From the NCBI GenBank assembly GCA_900660155.1, contig CABFPE010000003.1, forward strand, positions 2,527,934-2,591,933: a stretch of DNA of 64,000 bases, given 5' to 3'. The position numbers were made by a program, and so were the translations under genes. The notes under the pieces were generated by a model that was not told the DNA's origin, made no database searches, and saw only the letters and a list, made by a program, of their open reading frames with translations. Source of the DNA: Hofstenia miamia (Eukaryota > Xenacoelomorpha > Acoela > Hofsteniidae). Below are positions 12,120-23,573 of the stretch, piece by piece. The stretch's first letter is position 1, and each line of letters begins with the position of its first letter.

Positions 12120-13209
12120 CCTGCATCATCCATTTGAATTGTACTTTTTCCTCAACAACTTCAATATTAATTTAGTTTTTTCTACCAAATTAGGAATGAA
12201 TAAACCATAATAATTTAGAAACCCCATTATTTGCTGGATGTCCTTTTTTGGTTTGAAGCGCCATAATTTTATCTATGAGATCTTTTGCATTATTCTGTAT
12301 TGTTATTGAACCATATTGTATGACCCTTCCTAAAAAGGTTACTTCAGCTGTAGGATCACACACTTGTTCCCATCTATCTTTAAATGGGCATTGTACAGTA
12401 TTTTTAATGTTCTTGACAACTTACTAAGGTGCTCATCTACTGTATGGCTGGCTACCATTATGTCATCTAGGCATGCAGTTAAACCAGGTTCAAGTTTACT
12501 GTTAATTATTTTGGAGCACTTGTTATATAATGCTGAAATGTGGCCAACACATTGCACAATCCAAAAGGCATGTATTGCCACTCAAATAACCCATGTGGTG
12601 TAATAAATGTGGTTTTTTCAATGTCTTGTTTTTTTATCAGGACCTGCCAACAGTCTTTACATAGGTCTAAACATGAGAAAAATTTATAGCTACTAGCCTC
12701 ATTCAGAAAGTTCTCAATATGAGGCAATAGATACACATCTTTAAGGGTGATGGAATTTAATTTACAATAGTCTATGCAAAGCCAAAACTTACTCCCTTTT
12801 TGCATATACACCATGGGAGAGCATACAGACTCTTACTAGGTTGTATTACTTTATTATTAATCAGTTCTTGTAGTGTCTCTTCATACTTATCCCTCTGGTT
12901 CTCAATTACCCTTCTCACCAGTAGTCTAATAGGCTTGTTGTACAGAGTTTATATACTGTGTTGCTTTCCAATAGGTTTTCCCACTCTTATTCTTTCGTAA
13001 TTAAAGACTTTCTTGTTGTCTTCCAGGACTTCTCTTAGTGATCTTAATTTCTCATGGTCCAGATGATTGTAGGCCTCAGTTCTCAATCCATGTAGGGTGC
13101 CTTCCTTTGGCTTCTCTGAGTTCATATCAACTAATAAGCAACCATTTTTGTTTCCCCTCACATATGTAATAGCTTTCATGACTTTCGAACATGCTGAGGA
13201 ATATTCCAC
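12120..13209 (-). mobile_element. Ty3/gypsy LTR-retrotransposon fossil, pol fragment
   Basis: On the minus strand this stretch encodes a recognisable Metaviridae-type reverse transcriptase. A short protease-RT linker-like segment (12949-13209) is followed by the RT fingers and palm (MPFGL-type motif and an LDD-type active-site box) and the start of the RT connection region. Long terminal repeats, primer-binding site, gag and integrase were not recognised. The copy is broken in several places and spread over more than one frame, so it is an old, inactive fossil. The full extent may reach further toward 9.4 kb and 14 kb. Confidence 0.8.
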
Positions 13210-14197
13210 TGGGTGGGCTAGAGTACAGACTTAGGTAAGCAGTAATATCTAGTTGCCCTCTATGTAAAATTACAGAAATGTTTGAAATAAAATGTAACAA
13301 TAGATGTACTTAAAGAGCATCATTTCAATTTTTATTAAATATGTGGAGTTGAAAGAAGGGATAGACGTGTTGAAGAGTTTGCGACTTTTGCACATGACAT
13401 TGGAGGAATTCAAAATGAGAAGTGATACACTTCATAAGATTGATTCCTTGAGGGGAAAGATGGATGCCATCATCAGCTAAGACGTTGAGGTTGATAGTTC
13501 GATACTATAGCATAAATTTGTTAATGACCAGGATAACATTAAGTAGATAGATTGACAAATTCTCTATTAAATTCAGCAATCATATAATTTTTCTAAGAAT
13601 GACAATTTACTGACCAAACTGATTTCCAGGAAATACATAAAACGTGGAGAAAACCAGATACATACCTGCAAAACTATGTGATAAATAGTTTATTTGAAAG
13701 TTGAGGGAATGAAGAACATCAATGAGACCTGTGTTCATAACGACTAAGTTGATATAACCTTTCAGATATTGAGAGATCTTTTCAGATAAGTGCTTCGAGC
13801 TATGGACCCAATAGGAATGAACTGTTGTGACTTGACTATGGAACAGTTTGTTGGAGCACACTGAATGACTTAAGCTTACATGAAAATATACACTATATAT
13901 GTTTACCTTTTTTACATGTTATATAACGTCTTACTTTATCAGGTTTGTCATAATGTGGGCTTTTCACACAACAAACACAACACTACAGTAAAACACAACA
14001 CAACAGCAGGCACTACACAACTCAACAGTTTCATACTGTTTTCGTAAGATATCCATTAAAAAAGACTCAAAAATACCAAGTGCTAGGCCACCAAATATCC
14101 AAAGCAATTAGAGTCTTATGACAATATATTACTTATTTATACTAAATTTACAGATGAAGAATAGAAGATAATTATAGAAGCAATTAATCCAAACGGC
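13210..14197. other. Spacer between retroelement fossil and kinase gene
   Basis: No gene is supported. The plus strand at about 13350-13480 reads as a short charged, helix-like segment (LEEFKMRSDTLHKIDSLRGK) that soon terminates. This is possibly decayed repeat coding DNA. An ACAACA-rich patch lies at about 13970-14030. Confidence 0.4.
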
Positions 14198-15445
14198 TTA
14201 ATAAATATTTAGTTCGCTACCTATTTTAATCAGAGAAACTACTCTTGAGAGAATGTTTTCGTTAGCAGTTTCCATTAGTTGTTTAAATTTTTGGACTAAA
14301 TTTTCCATTGGATTTTCAGCTTCGTCTGATTTTACATTAGCATCAAGGGATTGATCTTTTGGAGCAAACATCGTTAGGCCAGCCATAATAGCCTGGTATA
14401 GTGAGCATTCATAGAAACCTTCAAAATGATTCCAAAGTTGCTCAAAAGAGAATTTAAGATCACAGTTCAATTCAGAAGTTACTTTTTGGAGCGCAGTGTA
14501 ATATATTTCAACAAGCTCTTTTCGATTATTACGAATAACATCAGTTGAAGCCGAAAGCCATATGAAATGTGCAACATCCACAGCGGGTGAGCAGAATTTA
14601 ATTATTTGTAGATCAATAAGTTTACAGCTTTCGATATTTTCCGAATCCATACAAAACATAGTATTGTTGTTCCAAAGATCACCATGACAAAGTACATTAA
14701 ACTCATCATTAGATGTCATGTACATGTACATATTTTTCACCACTTTTGTTGACAAGGCATATTTGTAATATTTATCTAAAAGATCCATATCATTGGCATA
14801 CTTGTTTTTCAGGATTTCTATAAGAAGGCCAATAAATGATTTATTCTGTTCTACCCTATCAGGAGGTTCCATCATTTGCTGAAGCTGTTCCTTAGGCAAA
14901 CTCTTTATGAAGGGATATTTTTCAATAAATGCTTCATCTGATTCAAATGTTTGTGAGTATGCTATCAAAATTCCATGAAAAACTGCGATTGTTTCCATGA
15001 TAATTTTGCACTCTTCAAAAGACCGCCCAACTTGTCTTGGTAGTATATGATAGCCTTTTTCATTCAAATTTTCCATAATAATGACGTCATCTTCTTCTGA
15101 ACAATAATGAGCGTGCGCTACCGGGAAGGGATGTTTAACTTCTCCGAATGCATCCATCTGCCATTGAGTTGCGTCAGGTATTAAATTCCTGTACATACAT
15201 GTCTCTTTTTTATAACCATTCATCATCACAATAGTTGTATAAAAAAAGCTATTGGTATTAGGATATTTCACTATAATATTAAAAGATTCAGTGCGACCTT
15301 CAATCTCTGAAAGATTGAATTTTACTAAATCCAGGTTCGATGTATAATTCTCTCCAATTTCACAAAGGTTGTCTATAGCGAAATCAGTAATAGTTCCTTC
15401 TTTTTTCAAAGCATTCTTAATAAACTCTCTTGTTACTTTAAACAT
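14198..15445 (-). CDS. EcKL/CHK-type kinase (ecdysteroid kinase-like)
   Basis: This intact 415-residue intronless ORF has the usual EcKL length of about 400-420 residues. The likely ATP-binding lysine is K60 (FNIIVK), followed by the partner glutamate region KETCMYRNL (E81). The hinge-like IIMENL lies at 122-127. The Brenner-box HGDLWNNN at 254-261 has H254, D256 and N261 in the HxDxxxxN pattern, and the metal-binding aspartate is D278 in LIDLQ. The family phosphorylates small hydroxylated molecules; in insects some members 22-phosphorylate ecdysteroids and others are linked to detoxification. The substrate cannot be told from sequence. No frameshift or missing catalytic residue is seen. The start is the first ATG in a continuous frame. 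EcKL genes usually occur in clusters, but no second copy is in this window. It lies about 1 kb from an LTR-retroelement fossil. Confidence 0.93.
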   Translation of the reverse strand: MFKVTREFIKNALKKEGTITDFAIDNLCEIGENYTSNLDLVKFNLSEIEGRTESFNIIVKYPNTNSFFYTTIVMMNGYKKETCMYRNLIPDATQWQMDAFGEVKHPFPVAHAHYCSEEDDVIIMENLNEKGYHILPRQVGRSFEECKIIMETIAVFHGILIAYSQTFESDEAFIEKYPFIKSLPKEQLQQMMEPPDRVEQNKSFIGLLIEILKNKYANDMDLLDKYYKYALSTKVVKNMYMYMTSNDEFNVLCHGDLWNNNTMFCMDSENIESCKLIDLQIIKFCSPAVDVAHFIWLSASTDVIRNNRKELVEIYYTALQKVTSELNCDLKFSFEQLWNHFEGFYECSLYQAIMAGLTMFAPKDQSLDANVKSDEAENPMENLVQKFKQLMETANENILSRVVSLIKIGSELNIY

Positions 15446-16627
15446 TGTAGTTCTCGAAACAAATGAATTTGATTATGTCAATAACTTATAAAGTTGAATA
15501 AATAAATGGCATATTCAATAGAAACACAGTAAATGCTATATAATGCCATTGTAATAATTAACAGCTAGCCCATAAAATTGAAGCTGAGAAAATTTGCTTT
15601 AATGTTTTCGGAAATATTTTTGGAATTTAATATCAAAGTACGTTTATCAATGTTATTTATCTTAAAAGTATCTTGATTGCGTAGTCCTACAGCTTCATGA
15701 GTTTCGGGTCGGGTTCGGGTCATTGGGAACAGTTCAAAATCAATATCTTAGATATTCATCAATCCAATGATTTGTTTGTTTGTTTATTTGTTTACGCTGG
15801 ATATATAATTTTGGGTTAATTTCAAACTGTTCATCTAGTTCAAGAAAAAAAATCGGTTTTTTAAGTGTGTTCTAAACAATTTTAGGATAGCTTCAGAAAA
15901 CAATCAGGTAGCGTTATGCTCCAATTTCGAAAAATTTGAGTTTCGGATCGGGCCCACTAAAGCCGTTGTTGTTACGGGTCCAAAAGGCAGACCCGATGAG
16001 AATTCTGATCTTGGCAATAAACATGCTAATAGTTTCAGTTATAAATACAATTTAATAAGAATACAACTTTGAGAGAATGTTCACCCTACACACATCGGAT
16101 GAACTAAAACTACGTTTTAATTCCTGGATGAAAAGCAAGCAAATCTCTGCTTATTTTGCAAATTTGGGTAGTTCATTTTTCCAAATGGCAAACAATTAAT
16201 CAATTGTAGTTGATTAATCCTCTACGTAGTAATAAAATTTTTTTAACAGTTTTAAAAATTCTTCGAATTTTATTTTCGCATTTCCTCAAGCTATAAGGCA
16301 CTTTTCAATAAGGTTATCTTCTTAAAAATTTTTGATATGAGTGTAATTCTAACCTTGAATATGTGTTTAATCATGTTTATCTATTGCATATAATCTGTCT
16401 TCAACTTGTCGGATAGTGCTGTTCTGAAAAATTATTAATATTTATGGTGTCTTTAATCATTATTTTCACTTCAGAACAATTAAATAGTATAAGTAATTTT
16501 AATAAAGAGGCAGCATATATTCATAACAATAACAATAATTTCCCCATATGAAGTCTTAAACTATTAACTGTTTTCTTATACTCCTGATAATATCTGACTC
16601 TTATCTTGATACATCTGAACATTCTAT
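15446..16627. other. Intergenic stretch with paired GGGTC-rich segments
   Basis: The 5' flank of the kinase gene is AT-rich. At 15692-15721 the sequence is rich in CGGGTCGGGT-type motifs, and at about 15945-16000 similar motifs occur, partly in opposite orientation (GCAGACCCGATGAGAATTCTG). Such pairs often mark hAT-type non-autonomous elements of about 300 bp, but no target duplication was found. Confidence 0.35.
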
Positions 16628-17236
16628 TTATTTTCTATTTAAGTGATTTAAGACGGCTTTATTTATAATATACTTTGTTCGCCAATTATCTTTCGGATGC
16701 TTCCCACGAGGTTTTGTTTTCAGATACCCACTCACAGCCCTTTCAATCATGTATGTTGTTGAGCTATTTGGGATCCAGTAAGATTTCGATTTTTCTGAAG
16801 GTTTGTGAAAATCGCAGTCATAACTACAATTTTTTTCCGATGTAACCCTATATTCTTTTTTAATATGATCAACTGAACCGCCAACCATTACATTGGACTG
16901 GTTTTTAGATATGCATGCTGTTGATTTTCCAATCTCTTCATCACCTTTCTGGATTATGGCAGCAGCCTTTGCAGAGTTTTCTTTTTTCTTGATTATATCC
17001 AGTTTCTGTTTAAATCTTTCAACTGAGTGATCACCCATGTGAACTATTGCATCCCTGCTAGGTCGATTAGAAGATTTGGCAGATTTTCTTTTTTGATCGA
17101 TTAAGTGATTTTTTTCCTTGTACGACTTTCTAAACATGAACTTCGACAAGGCTATTCTTTGTTTTCTTAAAATTTCAAGTTGTTTGTGAACATCTTGGTT
17201 TCTAGCACATTTTTTGCTATTAATTGTGATTTGCAT
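16628..17236 (-). CDS. Unknown lysine-rich basic protein (202 aa)
   Basis: The ORF is continuous, encodes 202 residues and is strongly basic. It lacks a signal peptide or membrane segment. The first half (residues 15-90) is helix-prone and rich in K, R and E. The C-terminal part contains two related segments, TTYMIERAVSGYL (160-172) and TKYIINKAVLNHL (188-200), separated by a basic linker KTKPRGKHPKD, which looks like a two-fold internal repeat. An AATAAA overlaps the stop codon on the minus strand. It lies head to head with the small ORF at 17550, about 310 bp away. I recognise no family. The basic composition would fit a nucleic-acid or chromatin-associated role, but that is a guess. Confidence 0.55.
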   Translation of the reverse strand: MQITINSKKCARNQDVHKQLEILRKQRIALSKFMFRKSYKEKNHLIDQKRKSAKSSNRPSRDAIVHMGDHSVERFKQKLDIIKKKENSAKAAAIIQKGDEEIGKSTACISKNQSNVMVGGSVDHIKKEYRVTSEKNCSYDCDFHKPSEKSKSYWIPNSSTTYMIERAVSGYLKTKPRGKHPKDNWRTKYIINKAVLNHLNRK

Positions 17237-17549
17237 GTTTGATGTGTTACATTTGCTTTTCCCACTGTTAATTTAAGATTCTTCTAAGTGACGTATTTAT
17301 GAATTGAACATAACGTAAATGCTGCCACATAATTGCTGTAGGTCATCATAAATATCGCTCTAATTCTTGCTAAATTTATTGTTAATAAAGTCAATTGCAA
17401 ATCTATAAAATATCAATGGTAAATTCCAATGTATATCTGTAATATTACTAATCTATGTTCTCACTCACATGTTCTTCTTGAAATCTCAATTGTCAAAACT
17501 CTACTAATATATAACTTCTTAATTCTCAACTCAGTATCAGTTTATAAGG
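17237..17549. other. Short divergent intergenic region
   Basis: This 313-bp AT-rich spacer separates the start of the minus-strand 202-aa ORF from the start of a plus-strand small ORF. If both are expressed it would hold both promoters. No clear TATA or initiator motif can be singled out in such AT-rich sequence. Confidence 0.3.
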
Positions 17550-18260
17550 ATGCGCAGGTCAAATTTTAGAGCATTAGGTCCATCTAGTGCTGCACTTAAA
17601 GTTAATGAACATGGCAAAACAAAGACAGGAAATGATATTTATAGCTTAAAGGTGTGTTCCCACTACCGACTTTTGTCATTTGTTAAGAAATCGGTGATAA
17701 AAGGCGATAGTGTGAACACTCTATCTGCTTTTTTTATCAGCTGATAAAAGTCGATAGTCTGAACGCTCTATCAGATTTTTTGGCAAAACAGCTAAGTTAC
17801 TGTCATCTGATAATTTATCAGCTGATAAAAGTCTATAGTGGGAACAGTACTAAAACTTGAAAATAATCATTATAGTTGAAGTAGGGAACAGACTCATTTA
17901 TTATTAAAGCTAAAATATTTCAATTTCAAAATATGCAATAATTGTTTACATTTTAAAGCAGTATACAGATGCTGCTATTTCTCTTACTGTCAATCAAAAT
18001 ATAATTGGGTAATCGGTGCCACTATTGATTTTTTATCATCTGATAAGAAATCGATAGTGGGAACGCTACTACAACTCCGGTTTTTCTGATAAAAAATCAG
18101 TTGATAAAAAATTGCTAATGTGAAAGAAAATAATTTTCATTTTCGACTAAAATCTGCCGGTAAAGGTCGATAGTGGGAACACACCTTAAGCACTACTAAG
18201 AAGCAAATGCGTGTATACACTAAACAAGTAAATGCACAAAATCAAAAAAGGCAATGCTAA
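17550..18260 (+). pseudogene. Small basic ORF split by a MITE
   Basis: From the ATG at 17550 the frame runs to the target site of the MITE at 17650. If the MITE and one TAA copy are set aside, the frame continues from 18190 to a stop at 18258-18260, giving a 56-residue basic product. Its N-terminal part reads MRRSNFRALGPSSAALKVNE and its end is rich in K, Q and N. With the MITE in place the frame ends within it (at 17744) unless the insert is spliced out. No family is recognised, and the ORF could be one exon of a longer gene. The insertion is clean; whether the locus was ever a gene is uncertain. Confidence 0.4.
17650..18186. mobile_element. PIF/Harbinger-like MITE, 537 bp
   Basis: The ends form an inverted repeat beginning AGGTGTGTTCCCACTA on both sides (AGGTGTGTTCCCACTACCGA left, AGGTGTGTTCCCACTATCGA right, read inward). 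The flanks carry TAA at 17647-17649 and 18187-18189. A 3-bp TWA duplication is typical of PIF/Harbinger elements. The interior contains repeated arms of the type TTTTATCAGCTGATAAAAGT followed by CGATAGTGGGAAC, so it is largely made of subrepeats in both orientations. No transposase is encoded. Confidence 0.8.
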
Positions 18261-19051
18261 TGCTTTGTATTCTTCTTAAGTCTTAACAAAAAAATAAATG
18301 CTCACCATGTCAAATGATTTGAATTTCAAGATTTCCCTTTAGGATCTGATTTGCCACGAAATTTTATAAAATAATTTCAAGGAAAATTCTTTATGACTAT
18401 ATCTTGCAAACATTATTGCAAATTATTTTTTGGAAAACTGATAAATTACATAGGCATTAAATCAAAATACTATATTGCTCAAATATTGATTCCTACCATA
18501 AGGAAAAGTTACTTAGATCAAGCATCTGGTGAGTCGAGTTTGAAAAATTATTTGTTATAATGAACTCATTTCAGTTTGCACTCAGATTTGAATTGCTTGT
18601 TGACTTGCAAATTGAGTTCATTTTAGACATTCCTGAAGGGTTTAGAACTGATTACTATTGTCTACATTTTCTGAGAATCTCCATGTCAATCAATGGACTT
18701 GTTGGCTAGAAATGATCTTCTGAACTTGGTCTAGAAAGCTTGGCAAACAACTGTCGCATTTGTGTTCTTGCATGTTTCAAGGAAAAACTCTTTCTTTAGT
18801 TTAATAAATTTTTTCCAAATGAAAGAATTGGACATGCTGATCAGAAAAATTGTGAAATAAATTATCCCCCAATTGAATTCTTCAGTTCTTAAAAATACGA
18901 CCTGCTTGAGAGAAATCTTCATAAATTCGTTCTCTTAATTTCTTCAAGAATCCAGAGAATACGTTAAGATTACATTTCGAAAATGTATTATTCCTGTTCA
19001 CATTGGCGAATGTTATCAGCAGATTTTTTAACCAGAAAATTCAGATTTGGA
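18190..19051. other. Non-coding spacer between two inverted MITE copies
   Basis: No gene is seen apart from the tail of the split ORF (18190-18260). Confidence 0.4.
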
Positions 19052-19444
19052 ATAATGTTCCCACTATCGATATTTTATCAGATAATAAATTATCATCTAA
19101 TAAAAAATCGGTAGCGTAAGTGATTTCCCAACTCCCATTATATTTTGATTGACAGTGAGAGAAATATTAACATCTGTTCAATGATTGGTCTATTTTAGTT
19201 AGTAAACAATGTTATCATGTTTTGATGCTGAAATATTTTACCTTTAGTAATCAGTGAATCACGAGACTGTTCCTTACGTCAACTAAGCAATAATTTTCAA
19301 TTAGCTATCTGACTTTAGTTTTAGGACCATTCCCACGATTGACTTTTATCAGCTGGTAAAAAAGCAGATAGAATGTTCACATTATAGACTTTTATCAACG
19401 ATTTCTTGACAGATGATAAAAGTTGATTGTGGAAACACAGATTA
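19052..19444 (-). mobile_element. Diverged inverted copy of the 17.65-kb MITE
   Basis: The left edge TGTTCCCACTATCGATATTTT and the right edge AGTTGATTGTGGAAACACAG match the two ends of the element at 17650-18186 in opposite orientation. An interior segment around 19150-19165 (GATTGACAGTGAGAGAAATA) is the reverse complement of one near 17975-17995. The copy is shorter and more mutated, so it is older. Target duplication was not resolved. Confidence 0.7.
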
Positions 19445-21206
19445 AGCTTGTGCGAGTAATTGAGAGAGCTCAATACTTCAAATTAAATTAACACTCAATA
19501 CTTGGTCGAATGTTTTCTCTATATAAATAGCTTCATCTAGATCATGAATTCTTGAACTTAATTCACTCTGTTGAAAGTCGTATGAGGTTACATGTGGCCT
19601 TTTTAAACTGGCTTGGACGGGTTTTTGCCAATGCTAACGCTAATCGGGTAGTTAATCCTAGGCATGGCGCTGATTAGCTAAAACTAAATATCACAAGCAA
19701 ATATAACAACAGCTATTAGAAGTATTTTATTATTGTTGTATTCTAGTCATTCTCAATTCATTTCGCAATTCTAACACTAATCCACGAAGTTCGAAGCATT
19801 GGGGTAGCTACGAGGGGCTGAGCTAAGCCCAACCTGATTGAAACAAGATCATCCTCCCCTCAGAGATAATAATAAATTCTATAGTGTGATCAAACTAATT
19901 TATTCCTCCACTTCACTTTTTGAGTGGAATTCTATCCCTTGTTCCTTCAAATAATTCCTATTTAGGCTTTTATTTATTATAGCCTATTATAATCTCCTTA
20001 ATGATGAATTCAACAGTGCTCCTTACTATCCTAATACATTCTTTCATCAGTCATACCTCCATCTAGTCATGATATGTTGTCTTTTATCAATTTTAAGAAC
20101 TTGCAAATCTTTCCTATTTTACTTCCAGTTCTTGTGTTGAATTTCGCTCTTTTGATACTTTCTTCTAGTCAATTTGGGATTTTTGCACCCCTAAGCAATA
20201 GACTATTTGCCTTCTTCAATGTGTCTATTTGATTATGAAATATCTTTTTTGAATAAACAATCTGCAGGATGTGAATATTTTGTTTTTGAATGTTTCTATT
20301 ATCATTATTACTTTAATGAGACAGAAATAGAAAGAAAATGAATTACATAATTGAAGATTCTTGCAATAAATGAAAAAACATCGAAATTTTCACATTCATT
20401 GTGGTATGGTAATAGTATCTCATGAGGGACATGCTTTTGAAATCTCCAATCTTAAAACTACTACCTAATTAATGCGAAATTCAATTTTAAGAATTACAAT
20501 AACATTGTGCTCCAAGGGTCCTTTTTTCTAACAAAACATCAAAAAAAACAAAATAAGATAATCACTGACATGATAACCTAATATTATCTAAATGCGAAAT
20601 GATTGGATAATGACGAGCAATATGTCACAATTGCTTGAAGGGATAAATTCGAGTAAGGGTGGTATATTTTCTGTGCTCAGACATCAATTATAATAATTCA
20701 CAATCCTGTGTTGATAATTTGCAATCTTCTTACATTTGCTGTTTGTTTTTCTGATTTCGAAAGATTATATAAATTCCTTTTTCTTCATCATTATTGCATT
20801 ACTGTTTGGGAAGGGGCAAATAGACTATGTATCCTTGAAAAAATCTAAATAGGTTTTATAAATTCAAATATCATTGTTAAATTTACTCCCTGTTTAGAAA
20901 TTGTCGTTACAAGAGATGTAGCACTCTATAACATAAATGACCAAGTCCACTAATTATTCCCTAAAAGAAATCACCCCCAAGCACCTGCGTAAACGAAACC
21001 CAGGAACAGATATCCAAGTCGTCCAGACATTTTAAAATTTTTTTCTAGACAGACATCTTAAAATATTTTAGTTGTCTATCTTTAAGTCAGATTAAGTTTT
21101 CTGATATATTTTAATAAATTTTAATTATAATAAAAAATTTTAGTAATTGCAACATATTCGGTAAAATTATGTGTCACTTGTCAACTGTTTTGCATGCAGA
21201 TAATAC
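19445..21206. other. AT-rich non-coding stretch
   Basis: No coding frame, paired repeat or RNA gene was recognised in this stretch. Confidence 0.5.
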
Positions 21207-21759
21207 TAGGGATGTGCCGGAATTCGGCATCCGGTAAAATCTGCAATTTCACAAACGGATCGGGAAAAATTTAGCTTGTTTCCGGATTTTACAGGATAAC
21301 ATATTCTGAGATAAAACTTGATTTAAAAATCTAATTTCTAGGAAAAATTATATTTTATTCCTGATATGGAAGTTGTCATGCAACAAAACAACTTCTTCTG
21401 ATATATCAGGACGTGGTCTATTTAATATGCGTCAAAATATGTATTTATTTTCATCCGCAACTGGTCGATATTAATTGAGGAATGAGATTTTTCTTCAGTA
21501 ATAATTTGGGCAACCAAAGTCATAAAAGTCATATTTTTTTGTTGGTCAATTTTGCAGTCTGCTTAAAATAAGATGGTTTTTAGTCCTGAGGTGCAGTTTA
21601 ATAGGAAGCTATAAAGTCATAAAATGGAATATTTTTGTTTTTTGAAAATACTATATTTGTGGTGTGTGTCATATTTTGCCATAGTTTAATTAATTTAAGA
21701 AAAAACTTGAAAATTTCTAGATTGTGACTGCTTTAAGTCATTTGAANATTTGAACTAAA

Positions 21760-21804
<45 letters not shown>

Positions 21805-22626
21805 GTCAATGTACTTCATGGCCTAACCCCAGGGAAGTTTAATTGCCGACCTAGTGGCCGACGCTATTCTAGGAGTGGCAGCTGGAAAAATATTAAAAGA
21901 ACTATATACATTATTTCATGGATTTTACAAGGCACAATTGTTGCAAAATTGTACCATGCTTATTCAAGCAAAATATATTAGGGTTGACAATCTAATTGCT
22001 TTGATTAAGGCTGCTATCATAAAATTATCAAAGTTGTTCAAGTTTTACAGATTTGAAATTCCACCAGAAGTTCTTATTACTTCCACTCGTGATCTTGGAA
22101 ATGATACCTGTAAAATAAACGCCTATATCAAGTCATGATTAGAAAATAACTTTTTCACTGCTATAATGGTAGGAAGGGGTAATGGACATTTAATCGGAAT
22201 TGTATGCTAGATTACGAAAATGTCAAGCAACATCAGCTGCACCTGAGAGAAGTCTCTCTATATTAAGAAAACTCTTAACCACAATAATATATGGAAATTT
22301 ATGTGCTTTTATTATAATTTAGCAAAATATTTGCTTTAAAAAATTGAGTTTTTATTATGTAAGAGATTTTTTATTTGTCTTATACCCTGTTCTAAGTAAT
22401 ATAAAACGTTTTACATAGCTAAAATCATTTTGAAAAGTGGATGGTGATATTTAGGGCATATTTAATTAAATTCTTTCATATATTCGTCATAAGAAAAATT
22501 TCAATTTTTTTTTAAAGCTGTACTTCTTGTTTTCCTACTAATAATATATTAGTATTTGACAGTCAAAATATCCGGAATTATCCGGTATCCGGTATATTTC
22601 AATTGACTGTCCGGATCCCATCCCAA
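21207..22626 (+). mobile_element. hAT transposon relic with target duplication
   Basis: The left end starts TAGGGATGTGCCGGAATTCG and the right end, read inward, TTGGGATGGGATCCGGACAG. The flanks GATAATAC (21199-21206) and AATAATAC (22627-22634) agree in 7 of 8 bases, the hAT target length. CCGG-containing subterminal repeats (CCGGTATCCGGTAT type) sit at both ends. Inside, at about 22210-22280, one frame reads ATSAAPERSLSILRKLLTTI, the hAT C-terminal dimerisation motif. A separate 94-codon frame at 21854-22138 is probably more of the same transposase. A (TA)n tract and a single N lie in the middle. The copy is inactive. Confidence 0.78.
21765..21795. repeat. (TA)n microsatellite
   Basis: An uninterrupted TA repeat of about 30 bp inside the hAT relic. 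A single N at 21747 lies just before it. Confidence 0.95.
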
Positions 22627-22917
22627 AATAATACTTAGTAATCTATTTCAACGTTCAACTACCTATATTTGCACTAATCTAAAAGGTTCTTGAAATCACA
22701 TTAAATACAAGCAAAACTCAACTTTTAAATGAACCGAGCTACTTGCATTTATAAATTGACAGAAGGTCAGTTTGTGCTGTCATGGTAGGACTAAAGGAGT
22801 CGCCCTATCCACCGTCATGGAGCTTGCTATCGTTTGCTCGTTCATGCTATAATAACACTTCACGGTCGGATTTCCGTGCAAATGTAGGGAAGAAAACCCC
22901 GCAGCTCATGTCATCAC

Positions 22918-23319
22918 TAGGTAGTGGAATTCCATGATTAATCATTTTTCATATGATTATTCACATTTTTTAGCTTCACTCACGCAAAATCCGTTTCGGG
23001 TAACTTTGTTGCCCGGATTACCTCTTATTCGCTTAGCAAACAGGGTCTACGCAAGCAGATTCTGATTAATAAAGAACCTTGTTACTTTGCTATTTTCTTC
23101 GGTCCCCGATCAACTTTCGTCCCGCAGAGGGAAGGGTTAGCTATCGAGCACCTCATTTAGCACCTAATTATCTTCTGGAATTGCGAGAAAAGCGACTAGA
23201 TACAAACTAAAAACAATTTTAATAATTTTTTTCAGTCATATTGTTCATATTTTGCTGATTTTTTATTCATTTATTTTTCATATTTTACTCATTTTTCAGT
23301 CATGTAATTCCGCCCCTTA
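22918..23319. mobile_element. hAT-type MITE, 402 bp, perfect 8-bp target duplication
   Basis: GTCATCAC stands at both 22910-22917 and 23320-23327. The element ends read inward as TAGGTAGTGGAATTCCATGA and TAAGGGGCGGAATTACATGA, 15 of 20 bases alike. The 8-bp duplication and a TA(R)G-type terminus fit the hAT superfamily. The interior (about 22975-23200) is markedly GC-richer than the surroundings and has no ORF. The GC-richer flank at 22780-22909 is not explained by this element. Confidence 0.78.
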
Positions 23320-23573
23320 GTCATCACCATGAAACCAAATACTCCTGTACCATTAAGAATTAGGAGTTGAATTAATTTGCAATTATTTTTATTGTTCACA
23401 TTATAATTGTAAAATAAAGTTTACTGTTGTAATGTTTACTTTAATTTGAGTTTTTACGGAATTAATTGTGTTTAACTATATTTTTATTTACAATAGATGC
23501 AGTTGATAAGAAGTAAAGAATTTGTTTCTTTTGAATTTTCAATTTGATTAATGAATCTTATTAATGAGATTCA

